A stretch of 64,000 nucleotides of DNA from positions 1 to 64,000 of the forward strand of contig NZ_FOVO01000006.1 of assembly GCF_900115195.1 (NCBI RefSeq). Reading direction: 5' to 3'. The notes beneath the pieces are model-generated. The model saw only the letters and a program-made list of their open reading frames with translations, had not been told where the DNA came from and ran no database searches. A program made the translations under genes and the position numbers. Below are positions 49,274-57,600 of this stretch, piece by piece. Position 1 is the first letter of the stretch, and each line of letters opens with the position of its first letter. Origin of the DNA: Xenorhabdus japonica (GTDB taxonomy: Bacteria > Pseudomonadota > Gammaproteobacteria > Enterobacterales > Enterobacteriaceae).

Positions 49274-49803
49274 ATAGTGCCACACACTTTCTCAACCAAA
49301 TTTGCCGGAAACTTCATATCCTGCATAACATGTTCAATCATGCTGCGTTTACGGTCAGTATTAGTATTGGTGATTACCCAAAAAGGCGTACCGGGGATAT
49401 GACGAGGCTTAGTTTGCTTGCCGCTGGCTAATAAAGTGTGCTCATCACCCGCGAAATAGGTGCGGGTACGCCCGTGCATCGCTTCCGTTGTTTTGGAAAA
49501 ACTCTCACTGTTCAGGCTATACAGTGTAGACAGGATCAGCATAAAGCGCTCAACAGATTTTTTCTTTTCAGCGTACTCATCAGAAAGCAATAATTCACGA
49601 ATAACGCGGACAGCATCACGGGAACGGGCAACCGGGACTTTAACAACAGGTGCAGGATCGTTGGCAGACTCTGTAATTTGTACTGGCTGCCCGACGTCCA
49701 ATTTCAATATGCGCCGTAAAATATCAGATGCACTTTCACCGATATGCAGAGTTTGGCTTGCAATAAAGCGGTAAAGGTCTTCATCAACTTCTATCGTTTT
49801 CAT
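49270..49803 (-). CDS. seqA: Replication initiation negative regulator SeqA
   Basis: The protein has 177 residues (E. coli 181). It binds hemimethylated GATC sites and sequesters oriC. The N-terminal oligomerisation domain (MKTIEVDEDLYRFIASQT...HIGESASDILRRIL) is followed by a variable linker (about 40-60) and the DNA-binding domain with HGRTRTYFAGDE, GTPFWVITNTNTDRKRSMIE and the C-terminal VEKVCGTI. It is upstream of pgm, as in E. coli. Confidence 0.97.
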   Translation of the reverse strand: MKTIEVDEDLYRFIASQTLHIGESASDILRRILKLDVGQPVQITESANDPAPVVKVPVARSRDAVRVIRELLLSDEYAEKKKSVERFMLILSTLYSLNSESFSKTTEAMHGRTRTYFAGDEHTLLASGKQTKPRHIPGTPFWVITNTNTDRKRSMIEHVMQDMKFPANLVEKVCGTI

Positions 49804-49907
49804 TTCTATCCAGTACTGTTCTTAATGAAAAATTATCTTGGGATTATAAGATATAATACCAAAAAACAAAACAATTAAACTTTCAATAACTTAAAGTGAT
49901 TCTTTTT

Positions 49908-49926
49908 AAAATTGATAATCATTAGA
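49908..49926. promoter_or_regulatory. Weak Fur-like box between seqA and ybfF
   Basis: The 19-base stretch contains GATAATCATTA and matches the remembered Fur consensus at about 14 of 19 positions. It lies between the divergent genes. Low confidence; AT-rich sequence makes chance matches likely. Confidence 0.3.
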
Positions 49927-50072
49927 AAAGCGACTTCCCTTTAAAATAAATCAATCAGTTACAACTATTTTATCTCATTTCCGTCCCATTGAGTTTGTCA
50001 CTGTTCACGTGTCATGATATTAAACATCTCAATATTAAACATTATATAAATGGTATTAAATTCAGGCAAATC

Positions 50073-50852
50073 ATGAAATCAAATAGTCAATTAAATTATC
50101 ATTTTCACACGCCGGAAAATCCACAATCTTCAACACCTATTGTCCTGATTCATGGGCTTTTTGGAGATTTAAACAATCTGGGAGTATTGGGACGTGATTT
50201 ACAACAACATTATCCGGTGATTCAAATTGATGTACGTAACCACGGTATTTCACCACCTATGGAAAACATGGATTACCGTGATATGGCGCAGGATGTCCTG
50301 ACGCTCCTTGATGAGCTAAATGTACCCAACGCCACTATTATCGGGCATTCCATGGGAGGCAAAATCGCCATGACCATGACAGCCATTGCGCCAGAACGCA
50401 TCGAAAAAATCGTGGTGATTGATATGGCTCCCGTTGCTTATCCCGTTCGCCGCCATGACAGCATTTTTGCAGCATTGAATAAGGTTACAGCAGCCGGTGT
50501 ACAAACCCGACAAGCTGCGACAGATGTTATGTACCAAGATATTTCGGAAGAAGGTGTTATTCAATTTTTACTGAAATCGTTCCGTCAAGGGGAATGGAAA
50601 TTCAACCTACCCGTTTTGCAAAGTGAATACGAAAAAATTATCGGTTGGGAAACTATTCCTGCATGGTATAAACCTGCCCTGTTTATTCGTGGAGGAAATT
50701 CAGATTATATTACTGAAGAATACCGAGAAGACATTATCCGCCAATTCCCACAAGCAACAGCCTGGGTTGTAGCAGGTTGCGGACATTGGGTTCACGCAGA
50801 AAAACCTGAAGCTGTACTCAGGGCAATTCGTCGCTTTTTAGAAAAAGAATAA
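50073..50852 (+). CDS. ybfF: Alpha/beta-hydrolase esterase YbfF
   Basis: The protein has 259 residues and is similar throughout to E. coli YbfF (254), an acyl-CoA/palmitoyl-CoA esterase. The nucleophile Ser lies in IIGHSMGGKIAM, the oxyanion region in LIHGLFGDLNNLGVL and the catalytic His in GCGHWVHAEKPEAVLRAIRR. The ATG at 50073 gives the family N-terminus; 28 upstream codons are not conserved. It is the last gene of the conserved backbone: in E. coli ybfE-fldA-fur comes next, but here accessory genes follow. Confidence 0.93.
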   Translation: MKSNSQLNYHFHTPENPQSSTPIVLIHGLFGDLNNLGVLGRDLQQHYPVIQIDVRNHGISPPMENMDYRDMAQDVLTLLDELNVPNATIIGHSMGGKIAMTMTAIAPERIEKIVVIDMAPVAYPVRRHDSIFAALNKVTAAGVQTRQAATDVMYQDISEEGVIQFLLKSFRQGEWKFNLPVLQSEYEKIIGWETIPAWYKPALFIRGGNSDYITEEYREDIIRQFPQATAWVVAGCGHWVHAEKPEAVLRAIRRFLEKE

Positions 50853-50857
50853 TTCTG

Positions 50858-50886
50858 TTATCAACCCACATTTAGTGGGTTGATAA
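50858..50886 (+). terminator. Hairpin after ybfF
   Basis: TTATCAACCCAC pairs perfectly with GTGGGTTGATAA around a five-base loop, six bases past the stop. The T-run is poor. Confidence 0.6.
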
Positions 50887-51122
50887 AAACAGGACATACT
50901 CAATATTATTATCAAGAAATTAATTCTTCTTAAAAATAATCCCGTCTTTATTTCTTATACTTAACCAAAAAGCAGGATCAATATAAAAATAATTATATCT
51001 AATTCATTAATTACATCCTAATATATGTAAAGAAAATATAATCAGAAAACATTACACCAATACTAAATAATATATCCCATCGACAAATAAAATGTTTTAA
51101 CTTTAATTAAGGACAAAAAATA

Positions 51123-51857
51123 ATGAACGATAATATTTTATATAATCCTATTGCACACCTTTATGAGAGCTTTTCAGACTCAGCTCCTCATATCGAAGTG
51201 GAAATTAGAACAATCCTCAATCTAGCCGGTGATATACAAGGAAAATCAGTGTTAGATTTGGCATGTGGATATGGTCTTTTTAGTCGGAAATTCAAAAATC
51301 TTGGTGCTTCAAAAGTTGTTGGTGTCGATATATCAGACAAAATGATAGAAATTGCCAGAAATAAATCACAGCAATACAACGATGATATAGAGTTTCATAT
51401 AAGAAATGTCTGTGAAATGGAATCATTTGGGAAATTTGATCTAATAGTCGCGGCCTGGTTATTTTGCCATGCGGAATCACTTGAAGATCTTACGACAATG
51501 TTTCGTGTAGTTGCAGATCACCTTAAACCTTCCGGTAAACTCGTAGCTTATACCTTTGAACCTGATTATCGATTAGCAAAAGGGAACTATGAAAATTATA
51601 AAATAAAGGTTCTGAGTGAAGAACCAGTAAAAGATACAACCCTCTTAAAGGCTGAATTTATTACTACTCCTCCCACTCCTTTTACGATGTATCGTTGGAG
51701 CCGTGAACAATATGCAGATGCAATCAATAAAGCAGGTTTACAATTTGAATGGCATAAACCAATGTTGTTAGAGAGTGATATTAAAAGCCATCCTCCAGGT
51801 TTTTGGGATGATTATCAACGCAACTGTCTTGATACAGCTCTTGTTTGTCACTTCTAA
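51123..51857 (+). CDS. Class I SAM-dependent methyltransferase
   Basis: This 244-residue Rossmann-fold methyltransferase has motif I VLDLACGYGLFSRKF near residue 44, the acidic residue after beta-2 in VVGVDISDKMIEIA, and a motif like DLIVAAWLFCHAES. An AAGGA site precedes the ATG. The substrate is unknown; the C-terminal half resembles small-molecule methyltransferases rather than rRNA enzymes. The surrounding DNA is AT-rich and lies beyond the conserved backbone, consistent with acquisition by transfer. It may belong with the carrier-hydrolase gene at 53143 in a biosynthetic context, but this is inference. Confidence 0.82.
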   Translation: MNDNILYNPIAHLYESFSDSAPHIEVEIRTILNLAGDIQGKSVLDLACGYGLFSRKFKNLGASKVVGVDISDKMIEIARNKSQQYNDDIEFHIRNVCEMESFGKFDLIVAAWLFCHAESLEDLTTMFRVVADHLKPSGKLVAYTFEPDYRLAKGNYENYKIKVLSEEPVKDTTLLKAEFITTPPTPFTMYRWSREQYADAINKAGLQFEWHKPMLLESDIKSHPPGFWDDYQRNCLDTALVCHF

Positions 51858-51860
51858 CAA

Positions 51861-51892
51861 AAATAATCCCCCATAATTCAGGGGGATTATTT
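51861..51892. terminator. Bidirectional terminator between convergent genes
   Basis: A perfect 12-base stem (AAATAATCCCCC with GGGGGATTATTT) lies between the methyltransferase and the first small paralogue. T/A tracts flank both ends. Confidence 0.85.
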
Positions 51893-51903
51893 CATTAAAT
51901 ATT

Positions 51904-52215
51904 TTATTCTCCGATTAATCCTACACTGTCTATATAAATTGTACCTTCATGTACATGTATTACTAACTTCACTTGTTTGTTATTTACCAATGCTAATTCT
52001 AAGGCCGTCAACATCTGGTTACCAGGACTTGAATTTATCCCATAGGTTAACAGTGCATTCTCAAGTCGTTTATTACCATAATCATCACTTATTTCAACAG
52101 TTACATTACTGGAAACAGGAGATGCTATATGAAGATTAGAAACATATCCAGCGACTGTAGATTGGTTTTGTTGTATTTCAGTATCATTATTAGAATTCGG
52201 TTTATTTTCTTGCAT
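51904..52215 (-). CDS. Small protein of unknown function, paralogue A
   Basis: This 103-residue protein is not recognised. The ATG at 52215 follows AGTGAG; a GTG four codons upstream is also possible. A polar N-terminus (about 25 residues rich in Asn and Gln) precedes STVAGYVSNLHIASPV, a beta-strand pair VTVEISDDYG, a helix MLTALELALVNNK and two strands VKLVIHV and IYIDSVGLIGE. There is no signal peptide or membrane helix. It is clearly homologous to the next gene: TVxGYVSxLxI, VTV and LTxLELAxxxxKxVxx are shared. The strand-helix-strand-strand end recalls the OB-fold of toxin B subunits, but only by pattern. Confidence 0.65.
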   Translation of the reverse strand: MQENKPNSNNDTEIQQNQSTVAGYVSNLHIASPVSSNVTVEISDDYGNKRLENALLTYGINSSPGNQMLTALELALVNNKQVKLVIHVHEGTIYIDSVGLIGE

Positions 52216-52312
52216 AATTAATCTCACTTAATATCATGTTTTATTAATAATATTAAAATCATTTAAATCACATAAAATAAAGCTGTGAAAACAATAAAAT
52301 ATTGTTCTATTA

Positions 52313-52597
52313 TTACTTATATATAGCTACAGATTTTATAGCCTTGTCTTCCCCAAACACCCTCACTTTTTTCTTATAGATAACGGCTAATTCTAAAACC
52401 GTTAGTAGTTGCTCACCAAGACTTTCAGTTAGATTATAATACAAATGAGCATCATGAATTGCTGACCTATCACCTATTACAGTAACAGATATATTATTTA
52501 CACCATATGGGATATCTAAAAAACTAACATAACCCTCTACTGTAAATGAATCATATTGTGTCCCAACATCATTAGAACTCTCTGTGTTTTTATGCAT
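52313..52597 (-). CDS. Small protein of unknown function, paralogue B
   Basis: This 94-residue protein starts at 52597 after a GAGG site. The segments FTVEGYVSFLDIPYG, ISVTVIGDRSAIHDA, LGEQLLTVLELAVIYKKKVR and IKSVAIYK align with paralogue A at matching spacing, so the pair arose by tandem duplication and has diverged. It has no signal peptide. It lies 97 bases upstream of paralogue A on the same strand; they may be co-transcribed. The function is unknown. Confidence 0.65.
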   Translation of the reverse strand: MHKNTESSNDVGTQYDSFTVEGYVSFLDIPYGVNNISVTVIGDRSAIHDAHLYYNLTESLGEQLLTVLELAVIYKKKVRVFGEDKAIKSVAIYK

Positions 52598-53142
52598 ACT
52601 AAACCTCGCTCAACATCACATATATTAACGGAATAAAACGGGATTTATCATTAATAAAATGATAGCAGCATTAATATATAGAAAAACCATTCGGACAACA
52701 TGAAATTACCGCCTCAATATTCATTATATAATAATATAAATTACCGCCCTTCATTTGTTCTTATATTTATATTTTACATACACTTTAATTATGTTATTTG
52801 AATATTAAATATCATTAACTTTAAACGAAATTAATAACATATTATTAATATATTTTGGTAATATAAATTATTCTGATTTTTTAATTAGTTACTGATGTAA
52901 TGTATCATTCAAAACTAGCTCATATATCCTTGTAGTTAACATTAAAACTTACTGAGATCATTTTATGTTTCAACAGATATCGGTATCTAATCGAGATTAG
53001 CTGCTATCTCCGCCATCTTATTGATAACAAAAGTGATAGTTGCCACTAGTTATCTTACTATCAAAAATAGTTTGTACTAAACTTCTAGTAACTAATAAAG
53101 GCTTCCCAATTCAAAAGCAATATCAATAATAGGAGACTAAAT
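52598..53142. other. AT-rich divergent intergenic region
   Basis: Nothing coding is seen in these 545 bases between paralogue B and the carrier-hydrolase gene. The very high AT content is typical of transferred islands. Promoters in both directions are expected but none stands out. Confidence 0.4.
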
Positions 53143-54303
53143 ATGACTATGTCATCACTACAAAGTCAAAATCACAAATTAAATAACACTGAAAATGAGG
53201 TATTGAAGATATGTAAAGAAGTTTTACTCGTAGAATCGATGGATACTAAAGATGACTTCTTTAGTCTTGGTGCTGATTCTATTTCCTTAGTTGAAATACA
53301 AATTTTTATTGAGCAAAACTTAGGAAAGAAAATAGATTGGAGTGACGTACTCAGATTCAGAAATGTTGAATCTCTTGCGGCTTTTATTGACTCAACTCAC
53401 CGCCTTCCACCTCAAGACAAGAGAAAGATTGAATGGCGCGGAGTAAAATATGCTTTCCGTGTCATTGGTGATATTAATACTGATACTACAGCCCTGGGAG
53501 CAAAAACCGCAGTACCAAAGCTGATTATAGCTGGCGGTTTTCAAGATATGTATTCTTTACCACATCTTGAATATCTCCTTAAAGATGATGGTCCTCTAAT
53601 CATGGTTGACTTACCCGGAACTGGGTCTGCGGACAATATACCAGACAATGAGAGTTTTGAATTTCTTGCCGAATGTGCCAGACATGTTCTAGATGTACTT
53701 TCTTTACAAACGATAAATCTTATTGGTATTTCTTACGGTGGCTCCACTGCTTTGGAATTTGCTTATCGATGGCCTGAAAGAATCAATAAAGCGGTGTTAA
53801 TTGGCGTTGCATTAACTCAGCCACCTCATATTCAAGACAGATTAAATACTGCGTTACAATTACTCAGTGAAGGAAAATATGATGAATCCATTGAGAAAAT
53901 TATTTCAAGCATTCTTTGCCTTGAACCTGGTACTGACATATTAGGAAAAGATACTACATATAGACTGCTAAAAACGACACTACAGGAATCAACCCAACAA
54001 CAAGGAGAACGATATGAGAGTCTCCAAACGCGCCTTTTGAACCAAAAGAAATACGAGAGAGCTGACAACTTCAACAAACCCATGTTATTTACAACGGGTG
54101 AATACGATATCATTACACCACCTGAAAATGTCAAATATTGCGCTTCTATTTTTCCAAACTCAACATTCACCACCATCAAAAAATCGGATCATCTCGTTAT
54201 GGTAGAGCGCCCAGATGTGCTGGCTGATCTGCTTATTCGTTTTTTCAATGGGAAGGATTTTACTAATACTAATTACTTGAATGAAATTGAATTAGTTAAC
54301 TAA
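53143..54303 (+). CDS. Carrier protein - alpha/beta hydrolase fusion
   Basis: This is a 386-residue two-domain protein. Residues about 14-85 are a phosphopantetheine carrier (ACP/PCP) domain with the attachment serine in DDFFSLGADSISLVEI. Residues about 110-370 are an alpha/beta hydrolase: nucleophile Ser in LIGISYGGSTALEFA, acid in TTGEYDIITPPENV and His in KKSDHLVMVERPDVLA. The order is like a stand-alone termination unit, a carrier plus a thioesterase-like hydrolase. There are no condensation, ketosynthase or adenylation domains nearby in the window. The start is supported by AGGAG seven bases upstream. The substrate is unknown; candidates include releasing or transferring an acyl chain. 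Confidence 0.82.
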   Translation: MTMSSLQSQNHKLNNTENEVLKICKEVLLVESMDTKDDFFSLGADSISLVEIQIFIEQNLGKKIDWSDVLRFRNVESLAAFIDSTHRLPPQDKRKIEWRGVKYAFRVIGDINTDTTALGAKTAVPKLIIAGGFQDMYSLPHLEYLLKDDGPLIMVDLPGTGSADNIPDNESFEFLAECARHVLDVLSLQTINLIGISYGGSTALEFAYRWPERINKAVLIGVALTQPPHIQDRLNTALQLLSEGKYDESIEKIISSILCLEPGTDILGKDTTYRLLKTTLQESTQQQGERYESLQTRLLNQKKYERADNFNKPMLFTTGEYDIITPPENVKYCASIFPNSTFTTIKKSDHLVMVERPDVLADLLIRFFNGKDFTNTNYLNEIELVN

Positions 54304-54454
54304 CACTTCAGTAAAAATCCATCTATAAACAATAAATTAGTTTAATACACTCTGTTACATTAAAATTAATCGGGTGATATGTTGAATTTTTCCATATGTT
54401 ACCCGGTATTCGGCTAGACAAACAACAACACCTTGAATGCATCAACTAAATCCC

Positions 54455-54572
54455 TTACCCTTTAATAGAGTAGTTCATTATCTCCACCACATTATCAAGT
54501 AGTTTTGGCGTACATGCTGATATCAGACTGCCACCAAACATCACTTTTTCCCGATCGCCATATATAATGGTT
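54455..54572 (-). pseudogene. Possible short coding remnant
   Basis: The minus-strand frame reads IIYGDREKVMFGGSLI, then SACTPKLLDNVVEIMNY and SIKG to a stop at 54455. The composition looks protein-like, but there is no ribosome-binding site, and the upstream part runs into the toxin terminator. I do not recognise the family. It may be the tail of a gene displaced during insertion of the toxin region, or chance. Confidence 0.25.
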
Positions 54573-54605
54573 AAAAAAATGGCCCACCATAGTGAGCCAT
54601 TTTTC
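54573..54605 (-). terminator. Terminator of the MARTX gene
   Basis: AAAATGGC(C)CAC and GTG(A)GCCATTTT form a stem followed by TTTTTTT on the minus strand, 38 bases past the toxin stop. Confidence 0.85.
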
Positions 54606-54642
54606 ATTAATAAAAAGATCTAATTAAAAACCCTTCCAGCTA

Positions 54643-57600
54643 TCAACCCAGTTTGGATTTCCCATTCGTTGTATCCGACCAGGCGGTTACAATGGCTGAT
54701 TTCTTTTGGCTATCAAGCGAATCAATAAAGCCACTGTCTCCCATATTAGGCGCGAATCCACTCATGGCCTGTACCAAAGAGTCTACTGCATTGGCAGAGA
54801 GTGCCGTATACTCACGCTCGCCTTGCGTATCTTTATCTCCCCTTTGGGTGATGATATCCGCACGATTACCATTGAAGTAATTATTGAAGGTTACTGTTCC
54901 CATAGCTTCAAACTGCCCCTGTGCAGAGCTGTCTTTGACATTGCGGTGAGTCAACAGCACCAAATCGTAACCGCTGCGTTGGAACCACAGGTTTTTCCAG
55001 TTGATGTCGTTGAAAATAATTTTGTCACCTTGCTTGATATCTTCAACCACGTTGTCGATGACATCACCGCTGACCACAAAGCTATTCACACCCGTGCCGC
55101 CCTTGAAGCTGTTTTGATATCCACCCAGTACCAGCAGATCATCACCATCACCGCCGTTAATCTGGCTGAATTTCGATACCACATCAGCAATCAGATGGTC
55201 GTCACCTGTGCCACCATTGATTACAGCGTGATAACCCATCAGTTTGATGGAATTGTTGCCCGCATTGCCATCGATCCGGTTATAGTTGCCGAATACTGTA
55301 GCAAAATCGTTGCCTTTTCCTAAATCAACCTGATTGTTATTGCCGATGGTCACAACGTAATCCTGATCTTCTCCGGCATCAATGCGATTGAAGTTACCGG
55401 AAGCCACGATATAGTCACGTCCCTTACCGCCGTCGATCACCCCGCCTTCACTAAAGGCAAAGACCTGATCATCACCGTCTCCCATGTAAGCGTAGTTAAT
55501 GCGTCCGGCCAATACACCAACATCGTTGCCTGCACCGCCAAACATCATGTTTTCACGTCCCATCATAACGCCTACATCCTTACCTTCACCGCCTGTGAAG
55601 ATATTCGAGGTTCCTACAGAGTAGAAGACGTCATCACCACGGCCACCCCAGAAGTTGTTGTTATCTCCCAGATAAGCGCCGAGATCTTTACCATCACCAC
55701 CCCAGTTAAAGTTGTAGTTACCGAGGGAGATATTGATATCACCATCACCTTGCAGATGACCGCTGTTACGCAGGAAATCGAAGGTTTTATCCTGCATGTT
55801 CAACAAATCAGCCGTCAGGTTCTTTTTCAGATTAGTGACCAGCGATTTCATCTCGGCCTGCTTATCCTGATTGAACAGCGTTGCAAACAGGTTTGGCAGG
55901 TTCAGGGAAGTCAACCCAACGGGACGATCTGCCTGTGCATCTGCTGCTTCCGGTGCTGGCTTACCTTCTTGTGCGGGTTCACCCTCTTTAGTAATGGTTA
56001 CATGCTCTTCTTGTTCTTGCTTTTCATCAGGTGCTTTTGCTTTCAGACCATGACTTTCAGCAAAAGATTTCACACCATCTTTCCCCATATTCAAGCCGGC
56101 TTTCAAACCATCGAGCAATTTCTCCGGATCAGCGAAAGCTTTCAGTTGATCACCACTGAATTCACCAATGATTTCCAGCATGTCACGCAGAATGGCAACG
56201 CCATCAACAGATTGACCTGAGCGGGAAACAATACCGCCTTGCGGGGTATAATCCACGCCAAAGATATCCGCCAGAGTAGTATCTGCACCAACATCGGCAA
56301 GGTTACCCAACAGTTTATTTTTGATCTGACGTGGCAGATCCGTCGGACTAAAGGTAAACGTGGTTTTTGCCATGCCCGTTGAGGTATATTCCTGCGTCAT
56401 CAAACCAAACAACGAGCCCAAATTGGTATCCAGAATCGACTGGATATTGTCACCGAACATAACGTTCCAGTTACCTGCCGTTACCTGAATATCAGCACCC
56501 TGCCCACCAACGGCAAAGTTGAAGGCCAGTTTTTCATTCTCTTGACGGAATTTATCTGCCCGACTGATTTTACCCATTTCAGGAGTATTGCCATTTCCAC
56601 CCAACCACTGGTTATATCGCTTGTTCAGTGTAGTTTCGAGATCACTTTTCAGGCCACGGCTGCTACGTTCATTTTGAGAATCGAGATCAGTCAGGGTCTT
56701 ATAGTCCACACTACTGGTCAAATCGAGACCGGACAGATCACTGACATATTTCTTCGCACTTTCCAATGTCCACTGCTGGTCTTGTGTCGTCAGCCAATCT
56801 GGTGAGTTAAACGATCCTGCAATGTTTTGCAATACGCCAGAAATACGGGCTGCGCCATCAAATGGGTTAACCAGAGGTGGGGTTGGAATGGATTTATCCA
56901 ACATGACGAGCAGATCGTTACTACGTCCCATGTTAAAACTGATGTTACGGTTGCCTACAAACAGTTGCGCCCCTTCCAACGCCTGATAACCCGCAATATC
57001 AACACTGTGTTTGCTGTTACCATCGCCAATGTGAACCATCACATTGTTATCACCAAAGGCCATGGACTTAAAGCCGCCTGTACCGACCTTGATACCTACA
57101 TTGGTCGTTCCCCAGTTAATGACCGTAAACTCACCATTACCAGCTTGTACCTGAATATTGCCGGAATAACTCAATTGGTTATTTGATGACTCCGCTGGAA
57201 TTGCAGGTTTATTGTCATCTTTTGCATGGTCAGGTTTTTCATGATTAGCTTTTGGTGCATGGAATGTTTCTGTATTGTCCGCAATAGCGCCTTGCGCTTT
57301 TGCATCAACACCAGTCTGACCTACGCGGGACAAGCTGATGTCATTTTCAGAAATACCGCGACGGATTCGATCCGTGTGGCTTTCTACTTCACCTTTATCA
57401 TTCCACCCTAATACGATCTTGTTATCCGTGAGCTTGTGAACCCACTGTTCCCGCGCATCTTTCGTATATTTGCGGCCAATGCTGTCTACCGCAACTTCAC
57501 TACTGCGCGCCGATACTGTGGTATGGATACCCTGCTTATCCAGTGCCGAAATAAAGCTGTGGGCAAAACCATTTCGGTTGTCATCGCCTATCAAAGAACA

